Positions 8,608-18,895 of a DNA stretch of 51,121 bases are shown here, one piece after another (positions within the stretch are counted from its first letter, which is position 1; the number at the start of each line of letters is the position of its first letter). Both the position numbers and the translations under genes were made by a program. The stretch comes from an uncultured bacterium (GTDB lineage Bacteria > Bacteroidota > Bacteroidia > Bacteroidales > Muribaculaceae). Below the pieces are notes generated by a model, which was not told the origin of the DNA, made no database searches, and was given only the letters and a program-made list of their open reading frames with translations. The stretch covers positions 1-51,121 of the forward strand of contig CAMHGU010000001.1 of assembly GCA_946184715.1 (NCBI GenBank), written 5' to 3'.

Positions 8608-11600
8608 ATGAGAAAAAAGTTACTTCTTTTCTGTGGGGTACTACTGATGGCACTCAATGCGCTGGCCGACGTCACTGTGACGGGCGTAGTGCTTGAGGAA
8701 GGGACCAATGAGCCCGCCATCGGCGCTACAGTGGCGTGCAAGGAGAAGCCTTCGATAGCTACGGCTACCGACCTCGAAGGTAACTTCACGCTGAAAGTGC
8801 CCTCTGCCAATTCTCACTTGCAGGTGACTTACGTAGGCATGCAGACCAAGACCGTGAAGGTCAGCTCCGAGCCTATGACGATCACCCTCGTTTCCGATTC
8901 AAAGGTGCTTACCGAAGTGGTGGTAACCGGTATGGGTACTACCGATAAGCGTCTTTACACCGGTGCCACCACCAAGATTGATGCCTCGAAGACGAAGCTT
9001 GACGGTGTGGCCGACATTACCCGTTCGCTCGAAGGACGCGCCGCCGGTGTGTCGGTGCAGAACGTGTCGGGTACGTTCGGTACGGCTCCGAAGATTCGCG
9101 TGCGCGGTGCCACATCAATCTACGGCACATCAAAGCCCCTTTGGGTGGTTGATGGCGTGGTGATGGAGGACGCCGTTGAAATCTCGGCCGACGACCTGTC
9201 GTCGGGCGATGCCGTGACGCTTATCTCCTCGGCCATCGCCGGCCTCAATGCCGACGATATCGAGAGCTTCCAGATCCTCAAGGACGGCTCGGCTACATCA
9301 ATCTATGGCGCGCGCGCCATGGCCGGTGTGATTGTCGTCACCACCAAGCAGGGTAAGGCTGGCTCCACAAGCATCAACTATACAGGTGAGTTCACTTATC
9401 GCCTTAAGCCCCGCTACTCCGAGTTCAACATCAGCAACTCGCAGGAGCAGATGGGTATATATAAGGAGATGAAAGATAAGGGGTGGCTTGAATTCTCATC
9501 GCTTGTCAACTCCACGAGCTCGGGTGTGTACGGTACGATGTACAAGCTCATCGACCAGTACGACCCCGCTACCGGAAAATATGGCTTGGCCAACACCGAG
9601 CAGGCTATGAACGAATACCTGCGCGGCGCCGAGTTCCGCAACACCGACTGGTTTGACCTGCTGTTCAACAACACCGTGATGCAGAACCACGCTATCAGCA
9701 TCAGCGGCGGTACCGACCGCGGTCGCTACTACACCTCTACCTCTATTATGTACGACCCTGGATGGACCAAGACCAGCTCCGTAAATCGTTACACCTTCAA
9801 CGGTAACGCCTCTTACGACCTGTCGAAGACCCTCCGCGTGAAGATCCTTACGGCCGACTCCTATCGTAAGCAGAAAGCGCCCGGCACTCTGAGCCAGGAC
9901 GTCGATGTGGTGAGCGGTGAGGTGAAGCGTAGCTTCGATATCAACCCTTACTCCTATTCGCTCAACACTTCGCGCACTACCGACCCGAATGCTATCAGCA
10001 CTCGTAACTATGCCGACTTCAACATCTTCAATGAGTTGAAGAACAACTATATCGACATCGACGTGCTCGATGTCAAGTTCCAAGGCGAATTAAACTGGCG
10101 ACCCATCAACGGTCTGGAACTCAACGCCATAGCCGACTACCGCTATAGCAGCTCCAAGCAGAACCACTACGTGAAGAACCAGTCGAATCAAGCTATGGCC
10201 TATCGCGCCGGTATCTTCCCCGAGAACGCTACCATCCGCGATAGCAACCCGTACCTCTACACCGACCCCGATGTGCCCAATGCTCTTCCGCAGACGGTAC
10301 TTCCTAAGGGCGGTATCCTCTACCACACCTTATATAGTATGAGCCAGTTCGACTTCCGTGGCACTGCCCAATATAATAAGGTGTTCAGCTCCGACCACAT
10401 CACCAACTTTATGGTGGGTGCTGAGGCCAGCTCCATCAATCGCCACACTGAGGCGTTCACCGGTTGGGGCATTGACTACGACAACGGTAACCTGCCGTTC
10501 CTCGACTACACGATGTTCAAGCAGATGGACGAGGAGAATGGTGTGTACTACAGCGACAGCTGGACTTATCGCCGCAACGCCGCCTTCTTCGGCACGGCAA
10601 GCTACTCGTGGAAGAGCCGCTACGTGTTCAACGGCGTGCTTCGCTACGAAGGCTCCAACAAGCTCGGCAAGTCCAACCAGAGCCGTTGGCTCCCCACGTG
10701 GAACGTATCGGCAGCGTGGAACGCTCACGAAGAGCCCTGGCTCGCAAGCATCTTCCAGCGCGAAGACGCTTGGTGGAACCACGCTAAGCTCCGTCTCTCT
10801 TACTCGCTTACCGGCGAGAGCGGCCCCGACTATGTGTCCAATGCCACTCCCCAGTTCTATCCCTTCCGCCCGTGGCGTCCTACCACCGAGGCTAAGGAAC
10901 TCGGCCTTGAGCTCTCCGAGCTCGGCAATAGCGAGCTGACCTACGAGAAGAAGCACGAGTTTGACCTCGGTGTTGACCTCGGTTTCCTCCAGAACCGCAT
11001 CAACCTGTCGTTCGACTGGTACATCCGTAACAACTACGACCTTATCGGCCGTATCTACACCGAGGGTGTAGGCGGTGTCACCCAGAAGTATGCCAACGTG
11101 GCCTCGATGCGCTCCCACGGTGTGGAATTCACCCTCACCACCCGCAACTTCGATACCCAGGACTTCGACTGGACCACCGACTTCACCTTCGCCTACGCGA
11201 AGAACAAGATTACCGAGCTGCAATCGCGCTCGCGCGTCATCGACCTTATCCAGGGTACCGGTTTCCCACTTCAGGACTATCCCGTGCGCGCCATCTTCTC
11301 TATCCCCTTCGTAGGCCTCAACAACGAGGGTCTGCCTATGATTATCAACGAGGATGGCGATGTCACCACCTCCAACATCAACTTCCAGGAATTTGAGAAG
11401 CTCGACTTCTTGAAGTACGAAGGTCCGGTTGACCCCATCATCACCGGTGGTCTTAACAACTCGTTCCGCTGGAAGAACTGGAGCGCCAACCTCTTCATCA
11501 CCTATTCGTTCGGCAACAAGCTTCGCCTCTCGCCCGACTTCGCGGCCGCCTACAGCGACCTCGACGCTATGCCCAAGGAGTTCAAGAACCGTTGGGTGAA

Positions 11601-11949
11601 GCCCGGCGACGAAGCCTACACCAACGTGCCCGTCATCGCCTCGCGCCGTCAGTACTACAACGACAGCCAGCTCTCCTACGCCTACAACGCCTACAACTAT
11701 TCTACGGCACGCGTAGCCAGTGGCAGTTTCATTCGTTTGAAGGACATCTCCATCACTTACAACTTGCCCGACCGCGCCCTCAAGGCTCTCCGCCTCAACT
11801 CCGCCTCGGTGAAGCTGCAAGCCACCAACCTCTTCTTGATCTATCGCGACAAGAAGCTCAATGGTCAGGATCCTGAATTCTTCAACAGCGGCGGTGTGGC
11901 TACTCCTATGCCTAAGCAGTTTACGCTCACTCTCCGTTTTGGTCTCTAA
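8608..11949 (+). CDS. SusC/RagA-family TonB-linked outer-membrane transporter
   Basis: Outer-membrane beta-barrel importer of 1113 residues that works with a SusD-type lid. It has a signal peptide (about residues 1-21, ending ALA), a carboxypeptidase-D regulatory-like beta-sandwich (about residues 22-95), and a TonB-box-like segment TEVVVTGMGT. The plug domain ends TSIYGARAMAGVIVVTTKQG. A 22-strand barrel follows, ending with an aromatic/hydrophobic C-terminus (FTLTLRFGL). ATG 8608 is chosen over a GTG two codons upstream because it gives MRKKLL. It is the first gene of an operon running to 18796; the susD gene starts 22 bases after its stop. The substrate is not readable from sequence; the metallopeptidase neighbour suggests peptides. 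Confidence 0.95.
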   Translation: MRKKLLLFCGVLLMALNALADVTVTGVVLEEGTNEPAIGATVACKEKPSIATATDLEGNFTLKVPSANSHLQVTYVGMQTKTVKVSSEPMTITLVSDSKVLTEVVVTGMGTTDKRLYTGATTKIDASKTKLDGVADITRSLEGRAAGVSVQNVSGTFGTAPKIRVRGATSIYGTSKPLWVVDGVVMEDAVEISADDLSSGDAVTLISSAIAGLNADDIESFQILKDGSATSIYGARAMAGVIVVTTKQGKAGSTSINYTGEFTYRLKPRYSEFNISNSQEQMGIYKEMKDKGWLEFSSLVNSTSSGVYGTMYKLIDQYDPATGKYGLANTEQAMNEYLRGAEFRNTDWFDLLFNNTVMQNHAISISGGTDRGRYYTSTSIMYDPGWTKTSSVNRYTFNGNASYDLSKTLRVKILTADSYRKQKAPGTLSQDVDVVSGEVKRSFDINPYSYSLNTSRTTDPNAISTRNYADFNIFNELKNNYIDIDVLDVKFQGELNWRPINGLELNAIADYRYSSSKQNHYVKNQSNQAMAYRAGIFPENATIRDSNPYLYTDPDVPNALPQTVLPKGGILYHTLYSMSQFDFRGTAQYNKVFSSDHITNFMVGAEASSINRHTEAFTGWGIDYDNGNLPFLDYTMFKQMDEENGVYYSDSWTYRRNAAFFGTASYSWKSRYVFNGVLRYEGSNKLGKSNQSRWLPTWNVSAAWNAHEEPWLASIFQREDAWWNHAKLRLSYSLTGESGPDYVSNATPQFYPFRPWRPTTEAKELGLELSELGNSELTYEKKHEFDLGVDLGFLQNRINLSFDWYIRNNYDLIGRIYTEGVGGVTQKYANVASMRSHGVEFTLTTRNFDTQDFDWTTDFTFAYAKNKITELQSRSRVIDLIQGTGFPLQDYPVRAIFSIPFVGLNNEGLPMIINEDGDVTTSNINFQEFEKLDFLKYEGPVDPIITGGLNNSFRWKNWSANLFITYSFGNKLRLSPDFAAAYSDLDAMPKEFKNRWVKPGDEAYTNVPVIASRRQYYNDSQLSYAYNAYNYSTARVASGSFIRLKDISITYNLPDRALKALRLNSASVKLQATNLFLIYRDKKLNGQDPEFFNSGGVATPMPKQFTLTLRFGL

Positions 11950-11971
11950 TCGTTAACAGGAACTTACTACT

Positions 11972-13681
11972 ATGAAGATAAATAAGATAACAATGCTGAT
12001 AGGTAGCGCCCTGGTGGTGCTTGGAATGGCGTCGTGCAACGACTTCCTCGACAAGGTGCCCGACACCCGCGTCGACATCAACACCTCGCCTGAGCAAGTG
12101 CGCCTGCTCCTCGTTGACGGATATATGCGCTACAACTATACCATCCCCTGCGAATTCTCTACCGACAACGTGGTGGACAACAACGCCCCCAACCAGAACG
12201 GCCTCCGCTACAACCTCCCGTCGTACGACCGTATGGACGATGAAATTTTCCGCTTCGACGACGTCAAGTCGGGTACCGGCGAAGACTCGCCCTCCTCGAT
12301 ATGGGAAGGCTGCTACCACGCCATCGCCGCTGCCAACCACGCTCTCGAAGCTATCGCTAAATTTGAGGCCGACGGTCGCGGCAGCGAGGTGCAAGCCCTC
12401 AAGGGCGAAGCGCTCGTGATTCGCGCCTTCCACGCCTTCCTGCTCACCCAGGTGTTCTGCATGCCCTATCGCGGCGCTGAGCTCAGCAAGTCGATTCAGG
12501 GTATTCCGTATCCCACTGAGCCTGAGACCAAGGTGCTTGTGCACTACGACCGCGGCAACCTCGCCGACACTTACGACGCCATCGAGCGTGACCTCCTCGA
12601 AGGCCTGCCGCTCATTGATGACCAGATTTACGATGTGCCCAAGTATCACTTCAACCGAGCCGCAGCCAACGCCTTTGCCGCCCGCTTCTATCTCAACAAG
12701 CGCGAATACGACAAGGTGCTCCAGTACTGCAACGCCGCTTTCGGTGGCGAAGCCGTCGATCCGTCGCCCTTTATGAGCAACATCTGGTCGCAGACCAACC
12801 TCTACTATCTGAGCGACTTCGGCCGCTACTTCACCAATGTGCTTCAGCAGCGCAACCTGCTCTGCACCGCTACCTACTCGATTGCGGCTCGTCACTTCAC
12901 CGGCGGTCATCGCTACGCCTGCAACGGCTCGGCCAAGCGTGCCACTATCCAAGGCCCCGGCCCGTCGTGGGAAAAATGCCGCTGGAGCTCCAGCGCCACC
13001 GGCGAGACCTTCGCTATGAACCCCTGCTTCTATGCTTGCTGCTTCATCAACGGCAACCAGGAGTACGGCACATTCTTCGGCGGCCCGCTCGGCGAGCAGT
13101 TTGAATACACCGACAAGGTGGCCGGTATCGGCTATGCCCACATCGTATATCCTGAGTTTACCGGTGAAGAGGTGCTCTTGATGCGTGCCGAAGCCAAGCT
13201 CTTCCTCGGCGACATCGCCGGAGCCGTGGCCGACCTCAAGGTATGGGACGACGCCCACCAGATCAACAGCGCCGGCGACGACCGCACCGTGCCCCTCACC
13301 GCCGAGCTTATCAACGACTTCTACACTCGCTACGAGGACTCGCAGGAGTTTGGCATAGCCAAGAAGATTCACATCGACGAGGTGTGCCCCAGCGACAAGT
13401 ATTCGGCTGCCGGCATTATGCCTTACCTGCAGTGCGTGCAGCACTTCCGCCGCATCGAGTTTATCCACAACGGTAAGCGCTTCTTCGACATCAAGCGCTA
13501 CGGTATCGAGATCACCCACTTCATAGGCAAGACCGACAAGGTCACCCTCCAGGTGCTCGACCCGCGCTGGGCTATGCAGATACCCACCGAGGTGCTCTCG
13601 GCTGGTATGGAACCCAACTTCCGCGCCGCAAGCCCCACTACCGATGAGACAGCTCGCGCTAAATTCTCAATGGCTAACTAA
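11972..13681 (+). CDS. SusD/RagB-family surface lipoprotein
   Basis: Substrate-binding lid for the adjacent SusC. It has a signal peptide with lipobox GMASC (Cys22) followed by NDFLDKVPDTR, the classic SusD N-terminus. The rest is helix-rich with TPR-like segments: SSIWEGCYHAIAAANHAL, LKGEALVIRAFHAF, and the C-terminal RRIEFIHNGKRFFDIKRYG, which matches the RxxEL..G.R..D..RW-like signature of SusD. At 569 residues it is within the family range. The gap to the next gene is 18 bases. Residues contacting ligand cannot be assigned. Confidence 0.94.
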   Translation: MKINKITMLIGSALVVLGMASCNDFLDKVPDTRVDINTSPEQVRLLLVDGYMRYNYTIPCEFSTDNVVDNNAPNQNGLRYNLPSYDRMDDEIFRFDDVKSGTGEDSPSSIWEGCYHAIAAANHALEAIAKFEADGRGSEVQALKGEALVIRAFHAFLLTQVFCMPYRGAELSKSIQGIPYPTEPETKVLVHYDRGNLADTYDAIERDLLEGLPLIDDQIYDVPKYHFNRAAANAFAARFYLNKREYDKVLQYCNAAFGGEAVDPSPFMSNIWSQTNLYYLSDFGRYFTNVLQQRNLLCTATYSIAARHFTGGHRYACNGSAKRATIQGPGPSWEKCRWSSSATGETFAMNPCFYACCFINGNQEYGTFFGGPLGEQFEYTDKVAGIGYAHIVYPEFTGEEVLLMRAEAKLFLGDIAGAVADLKVWDDAHQINSAGDDRTVPLTAELINDFYTRYEDSQEFGIAKKIHIDEVCPSDKYSAAGIMPYLQCVQHFRRIEFIHNGKRFFDIKRYGIEITHFIGKTDKVTLQVLDPRWAMQIPTEVLSAGMEPNFRAASPTTDETARAKFSMAN

Positions 13682-13699
13682 TCCAAAATTGTCACAGTC

Positions 13700-14833
13700 A
13701 TGAAAGCAACCAAACTTATATATTCAGCTTTAGCGCTTGCCGTTGTGGCACTCTCATCGTGCAGCAAGGACAAGTTTACCGACACCATCTTCCCCGATGT
13801 CGATAACGAGCTCGACCCCAACTCCTACACATATAAATTCGACAAGTGGATTCAGCAGAGCTATCTGCTGCCTTACAACCTCGAGTTCCGCTATAAGATG
13901 GAGGACGTGAGCGCCGATATGAACTACAACCTCGTGCCTGCCGAGCTTGATAAAGCTATGGATCTGGCCGTGCTTACGAAGCACCTGTGGTTTGACGTGT
14001 ACAAAGATATCGTCAATGCCGACTTCTGCAAGCAGTATGGTCCCCGCATCATCCACCTCATCGGTTCGCCGGCCTACAACCCCAACTCCGGTACCGAAAT
14101 CCTCGGTTTGGCCGAGGGCGGTGTCAAGGTCACCCTCTTCAAGGTCAATGAGCTTAACGACCCCACTCCGGCCAACATCGAATTCTTGAATGAATACTAC
14201 TTCAAGACGATGCACCACGAGTTCTCCCACATCTTGCACCAGACCAAGTCGTACCCCAACGAGTTTGGCCTCATCAGCACCGGTCTCTACGATGCCAACA
14301 ACTGGCAGGATAAGCCCGAAGGCTATGTGAACTCGCGCGGTTTCGTCACTCCCTACGCCAGTTCGCAGGTGCGTGAAGACTTCGCCGAGACGATTGCCAA
14401 CTACATCGTCAAGACCGATGAGGACTACAAGAAGATCTACGACTACGCCGCAAGCGGCTGGGCTACCGACGATGCCGACGCCCTCACTCCCGTGTACTAT
14501 CGCTGGTACTACTGGAAGAACAACGAGGTAACCCCCGAGCAGCCCGAGAATATGGTGTACGTAAGCGATGCCGAGTGTGTATTCACTTACGACGAGGAAG
14601 GCAACCGTATCGGTGTCAACCTCCGCTCCGATAAGAGCATCATCGTCTATCCCGTGGAGGATACCGACGGCGTGGATGGCGTGGCTGTCATCAAGCAGAA
14701 GATTGAAATCGCCCGCAACTGGTTCAAGTCGGCCTGGAATGCCGACCTCGATGCCCTCCGCAATGAGGTGCAGGTGCGCCAGGTGAGCTACGACATCAAC
14801 GCTCTGCGCAAAGAAATTACTGACATTCAATAA
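13700..14833 (+). CDS. Lipoprotein zinc metallopeptidase (putative zinc-binding metallopeptidase family)
   Basis: Surface or periplasmic lipoprotein with lipobox LSSC (Cys21). The zinc motif is HEFSH (H173, E174, H177). About 50 residues later EDFAET offers a Glu/Asp (E226, D227, E230) as third ligand, which fits gluzincin-like chemistry. Length (377 residues) and context match a family of putative zinc metallopeptidases often found next to SusCD and DUF4302 genes in Bacteroidota. It probably cleaves a protein or peptide so that products reach the SusCD pair; that is inference. It lies 18 bases after susD and 12 bases before the DUF4302 gene. All catalytic residues look intact. Confidence 0.88.
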   Translation: MKATKLIYSALALAVVALSSCSKDKFTDTIFPDVDNELDPNSYTYKFDKWIQQSYLLPYNLEFRYKMEDVSADMNYNLVPAELDKAMDLAVLTKHLWFDVYKDIVNADFCKQYGPRIIHLIGSPAYNPNSGTEILGLAEGGVKVTLFKVNELNDPTPANIEFLNEYYFKTMHHEFSHILHQTKSYPNEFGLISTGLYDANNWQDKPEGYVNSRGFVTPYASSQVREDFAETIANYIVKTDEDYKKIYDYAASGWATDDADALTPVYYRWYYWKNNEVTPEQPENMVYVSDAECVFTYDEEGNRIGVNLRSDKSIIVYPVEDTDGVDGVAVIKQKIEIARNWFKSAWNADLDALRNEVQVRQVSYDINALRKEITDIQ

Positions 14834-14845
14834 TTTTGCACTGAT

Positions 14846-16180
14846 ATGAAACTGAATAAACTTTCCTATATAGCAGCCGCGTTATTGGCACTCACTGCTG
14901 CCACATCGTGCAAAAGCGAAATCGACGACATCTTCGACAAGTCGGCTGCCGAGCGTATTGAAGACGCTATCAGCGACTACACCAAGGTCCTCACTTCGGC
15001 TCCTAACGGCTGGGTGATGCAATACTTCGCCACCGATGAGGAAAAGGGCTATATCTACTATATGAATTTCAAGGCCGATGGCTCCGTAGTCATCGCCAGC
15101 GACAACGAGTGGATAGGCAACACTTATAAAGAGGAGACCAGTGTGTTCCAGGTAATCGGCGACGATGGCCCGGTGCTCACTTTCAATAGCTACAACACGC
15201 TCTTCCATCTCTTTGCCGACCCTAACGACGTGCCCGAATGGGGCGGCGACGTGCTCGGTGAAGGCCACAAGGGTGACTACGAGTTCCGCGTGATGGGCTA
15301 CGATGAGGCCACTCAGACTATGACCCTCCGCGGCAAGAAGCGCAACATCGAGATTCTTCTCACCCAGCTTCCCGCCGGCGTCAATCCTGAGCAGTACTTC
15401 GCCGACCTCAAGGAGAAACGACCCGCCGTGCTCGACGAGCGCGTTACCCTGCTGTATCTCACCACCCCCAAACACGAGTATATTGTGTACGATATGGCTT
15501 CGTGCGAAATAGGCTACTTCCCTGTGGATGGCGATGAGATTGCCGACATTCAGTATGCCACTTGCGTATTCAATGGCGACGGCATCCGCTTCGCCACTCC
15601 TCTCGAGCTCGACGGCGCCACCGTGCAGAACTTCAAGCTCAACTCGGCTGGCATTCTCGAGTGTGTAGATAAGGACCAGACTGCCACCCTCAGCCCCGGT
15701 AAGCTCTACGACGTGTTCACTTCAGTCAACTACGCTTGGCAGATGGATTCACAGTCGCTCACCGGTAGCGTTTCTGATGCATATCAAGCCGTGGTGGACG
15801 AAAGCAAGGCCAAGACCGGCGGTTTCGGACAGAATTTCCGCTACTTCTTGTTCGACATCTTTGTAGATGCCGATGGCGTTGTGCATCCGGCCCTTAGCTT
15901 CCGCAACGGTAACGCAACAGGCCACTTCTACCTCGACAAGAACGAAGCCGGCGACAACGGCGTCAAGTTTGCCTTTACCGGAAGCGGCGATGCTGTAGCG
16001 CTCCGCTACATGGAGCTTGAGAACGGTCCCACCTTCACCACTAAGGCTTATCAGGACTTCATCGCCCTGCTCACAGCCGGCGAGTGGACTATCACTGCCA
16101 ATTCGGCTATGGCTCCCACTGAGCTTACCTTCGTCAATAAGAACAACACTGCCGACACTTTCAAGGTAGTGCTCCAATGA
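14846..16180 (+). CDS. DUF4302 lipoprotein
   Basis: Lipoprotein of unknown function, 444 residues, lipobox ATSC (Cys22). The start of the mature protein shows the DUF4302 pattern: FDKSAAERIEDAI, then YTKVLTSAPNGWVMQYF and a YYMNFKADGSVV beta segment. The remainder is predicted beta-rich. DUF4302 genes commonly accompany SusCD plus the metallopeptidase family seen just upstream, so it is probably an accessory surface binding protein of this operon. No catalytic motif is visible. Confidence 0.87.
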   Translation: MKLNKLSYIAAALLALTAATSCKSEIDDIFDKSAAERIEDAISDYTKVLTSAPNGWVMQYFATDEEKGYIYYMNFKADGSVVIASDNEWIGNTYKEETSVFQVIGDDGPVLTFNSYNTLFHLFADPNDVPEWGGDVLGEGHKGDYEFRVMGYDEATQTMTLRGKKRNIEILLTQLPAGVNPEQYFADLKEKRPAVLDERVTLLYLTTPKHEYIVYDMASCEIGYFPVDGDEIADIQYATCVFNGDGIRFATPLELDGATVQNFKLNSAGILECVDKDQTATLSPGKLYDVFTSVNYAWQMDSQSLTGSVSDAYQAVVDESKAKTGGFGQNFRYFLFDIFVDADGVVHPALSFRNGNATGHFYLDKNEAGDNGVKFAFTGSGDAVALRYMELENGPTFTTKAYQDFIALLTAGEWTITANSAMAPTELTFVNKNNTADTFKVVLQ

Positions 16181-16228
16181 TAGAATTTTCAATTTAACCT
16201 ATTTATTAATCCCTAACTACTTAGTACG

Positions 16229-18796
16229 ATGAAGAAATTTTTACTTCTTTCGCTCGTAGCTCTCACAGCAGTGGGTGCTTCGGCAACTAAGCACTTCAGC
16301 CGCGTAAGCCGTCAGGCCGACGAGATGAAGGCTGTGGTGATGCAGAAGGTGGTCAGCGACCGCTCTGATGTCCTCCGTCAGGCCGCTCAGGCTAAGGTGG
16401 TGAAATCGGTAGTCGCTAAAAACGGCACTAAGGTTCTTCTTATGGAGAACAACGGCGTGGCAAGCAAGCACCTCATCGGTGCCGCCGACGCTAAGGTGGC
16501 CGCCAAGAAGCCCCGCGTAGCCCTTAAGGACGCCGCTGAAGGAGCTTCCTTCTACGAAGACTTCGAAGAGTACGACGGCACCTCTTGGGCCTGGCTCCCC
16601 GAAGGCTGGAAGCGTGAATCGAAAGCCGGCTACGAACCCGGTGCCACTAAAGAAGAAACCGCCGGTTACAACTTCTCGTGGGCTGTATCGGCAGGCGCTT
16701 TCACCGCTATGCCGCAGGGCAAATACGGCGCTCGCGTGCAGTTTGCTCACCCCGTAAACACCACCGGTGACGAAGAGGCTGAGCCTAACTACGGTCTTGA
16801 CCCCCAAGACGAGTGGCTCTACACTCCCGTATTCACTCCCGGTCGCCAGGAGAAGATCACTGCCATCGTGCAGTACTCGCCCTTCTGGTATCGCATCAAC
16901 AACGACATCCTCTTCGAATCGTTCGAATTCGTGTTCGACGCTGAGAACTGCAACCTCGAGGTGCTCCTCTCCGAAGATGGTGGTAAGACGTTCGAAACTA
17001 AGGTATTCGACGCTATCGAATACTCGAAGCAGAAATACACCGACGAAGAGCTTGCCGAGGCGTTAGGCGAAGACATTCAGGCAAAGGTGTCGATCGACGC
17101 TACCGACTATGTAGGCAAGGAAGTGGTTCTCGCTTTCCACTACTACGGTTATGATGGCGAATCGGCAGTTGTTGACGTTGTGAAGTCGGCAATTCCGCAG
17201 CCCGAAGCTTACTACTACAACCCCACCGGTACGCTCTACTCCGGTCTCGACATTGACTGGTACAGCCTTACCGACACTTGGACAGTGCTCCCCGCTTACA
17301 CCGACGTGACTTGGCTCAACGCCTCCAACGACGATAGCGAAGAGTTCCTTTGGAGCTATGTAGATCCTGAAGGCACTCCCACAGAGGAAGGTTTCCTCTC
17401 CGATATGATTGAAACCGATGATGTTGACCTCACCGCGCAGTACGGCTTCTACGATTCGCTTGATCAGAATCCTATCCTTGCTGCTTCGGCAGGCGACTTC
17501 GGTGCTGAATACCAGGCCGATTACTCGCCCTACATCCAGTTTGGTGGCGACTTCGACCTTACCGACTACACCGCAGCCCGCAACTTCGGTCTTACCAACT
17601 GGCGCGACGTCCCTGATGCTGATGGCAACTCCATCGGCAACTGGGGCTTCGGTATCGGTTACGACGACACTTGGAATCGTATCTTTGGCACCGAGACTTC
17701 GGAGGCTCGCATGTCGGCTGTAGCTCAGTACTTCCCCAGCGCAGGTCACCCCATCCTTCTTAAGGGTGCTTGGGCTCTCGCAGGCTGGCAATCCACAAGC
17801 GACTTTGAGGTTACTGCCAATGTAATCGCTGTTAACCCCGACGGTACCCTTGGTGAAACCGTAGCTTCCGCTACCACCACTGTTCCCGCTCAGGCTGAGT
17901 TCGGCGCAGGTACTATCGAGTTCAAGTTCGAGACTATCGACCCCATCACTCAGCTCCCCGTTGATGGTGAGATTACTGTCGACAATGGTTTCCTCCTCGT
18001 ATTCGACTGGGATAAGGAAGCTGTGGATGCCGCAGGCGTTGAAGCCCTGACATTCCTTGCCAACAGTGACCCCATTGCTGATGGCGACACCTATGGCTAC
18101 TTCTTCATCGAAAGCACCGACCTCGAGACCGGTGAGGCTAAGCAGTCGCTCTATCCGACCGATGCTCTCTCAATCTCGACAGGCCCGTGCTACCTCTCGT
18201 TGTGTGTAATGATTGATGGTAGCTACACCGCTCTTGAGCCCCTCTTCGATGAAAGCGAAGCTATCATCGATGCCGACGTAGCCGGTGAAACCCGCGTATT
18301 CCCCGTGGTTACTTCCGAAGACACCGAGAGCATCTTCGTACAAGAGGATGAGGAAGGCACTCTCCCCGAGTGGGTATCCTATACTCTCGAGGACGTTTAC
18401 GGCGAAGAGACCGAAGGCCGTCGCAAGGCTGAAACTTATCAGTACACCGCCTTCACCGTTACTATCGACGCTCTCCCCGAAGGCACCGACTATCGTGAGA
18501 CCGAACTCACCCTCCGCGTGCCCGGTGATAAGATTGACTTCATTATTACTCAAGGCGAATACACAGGTGTCAACGTCGTTCGCAAGGACAATGGCATCAA
18601 GGTTTCGACCGTAGGTGACAACTTCGTAATCACCGCTCCCGCCGACGTGAAGTACGTACGCGTATTCAACGGCGCCGGTCAGCTCGTGAAGACTGCTGCC
18701 CTCAACGGCACCACCAACGTCAACAACGCCGACCTTGCTAACGGTATCTACATCCTCCGCTTCAGCAACAAGGCCGTTGTGAAAGCTGTGAAATAA
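16229..18796 (+). CDS. Large secreted protein with type IX secretion C-terminal sorting domain
   Basis: An 855-residue exported protein. It has a signal peptide (about residues 1-19) and a Lys/Val-rich region (20-95) that may be a pro-segment. Next is a choice-of-anchor-J-like beta-sandwich start (SFYEDFEEYDG, WLPEGW, about 107-130). A long Asp/Glu-rich beta region follows, then a BACON-like stretch (about 690-780, ending DFIITQGEY). The last 75 residues form a type A type IX CTD with VRVFNGAGQLVKT, NGIYILRF and a basic end. It would be exported by T9SS and attached or released at the surface. It is the last gene of the SusCD operon (48-base gap, no promoter seen) and is followed by a strong terminator. 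No catalytic motif was found, so the role is probably binding. Confidence 0.85.
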   Translation: MKKFLLLSLVALTAVGASATKHFSRVSRQADEMKAVVMQKVVSDRSDVLRQAAQAKVVKSVVAKNGTKVLLMENNGVASKHLIGAADAKVAAKKPRVALKDAAEGASFYEDFEEYDGTSWAWLPEGWKRESKAGYEPGATKEETAGYNFSWAVSAGAFTAMPQGKYGARVQFAHPVNTTGDEEAEPNYGLDPQDEWLYTPVFTPGRQEKITAIVQYSPFWYRINNDILFESFEFVFDAENCNLEVLLSEDGGKTFETKVFDAIEYSKQKYTDEELAEALGEDIQAKVSIDATDYVGKEVVLAFHYYGYDGESAVVDVVKSAIPQPEAYYYNPTGTLYSGLDIDWYSLTDTWTVLPAYTDVTWLNASNDDSEEFLWSYVDPEGTPTEEGFLSDMIETDDVDLTAQYGFYDSLDQNPILAASAGDFGAEYQADYSPYIQFGGDFDLTDYTAARNFGLTNWRDVPDADGNSIGNWGFGIGYDDTWNRIFGTETSEARMSAVAQYFPSAGHPILLKGAWALAGWQSTSDFEVTANVIAVNPDGTLGETVASATTTVPAQAEFGAGTIEFKFETIDPITQLPVDGEITVDNGFLLVFDWDKEAVDAAGVEALTFLANSDPIADGDTYGYFFIESTDLETGEAKQSLYPTDALSISTGPCYLSLCVMIDGSYTALEPLFDESEAIIDADVAGETRVFPVVTSEDTESIFVQEDEEGTLPEWVSYTLEDVYGEETEGRRKAETYQYTAFTVTIDALPEGTDYRETELTLRVPGDKIDFIITQGEYTGVNVVRKDNGIKVSTVGDNFVITAPADVKYVRVFNGAGQLVKTAALNGTTNVNNADLANGIYILRFSNKAVVKAVK

Positions 18797-18829
18797 ACTT
18801 TCGCACTATATAACACTATCTATCTGAGG

Positions 18830-18867
18830 AATCGGGGTTGCCGCGACTGGCAATCCCGATTTTTTAC
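18830..18867 (+). terminator. Rho-independent terminator of the SusC operon
   Basis: A stem of about 13 bp with one G-T pair (AATCGGGGTTGCC with GGCAATCCCGATT), a 6-base loop, then TTTTTT, placed 33 bases after the stop at 18796. Confidence 0.88.
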
Positions 18868-18895
18868 TGCCCCGGCGGTGCAGATGTTCCGGCGG

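Noticed and set aside
10330..13519. Long minus-strand open frames opposite susC and susD (about 500 codons each)
   Set aside because: Both are mirror frames of clear genes, with Val/Gly/Glu-biased translations and no domains.
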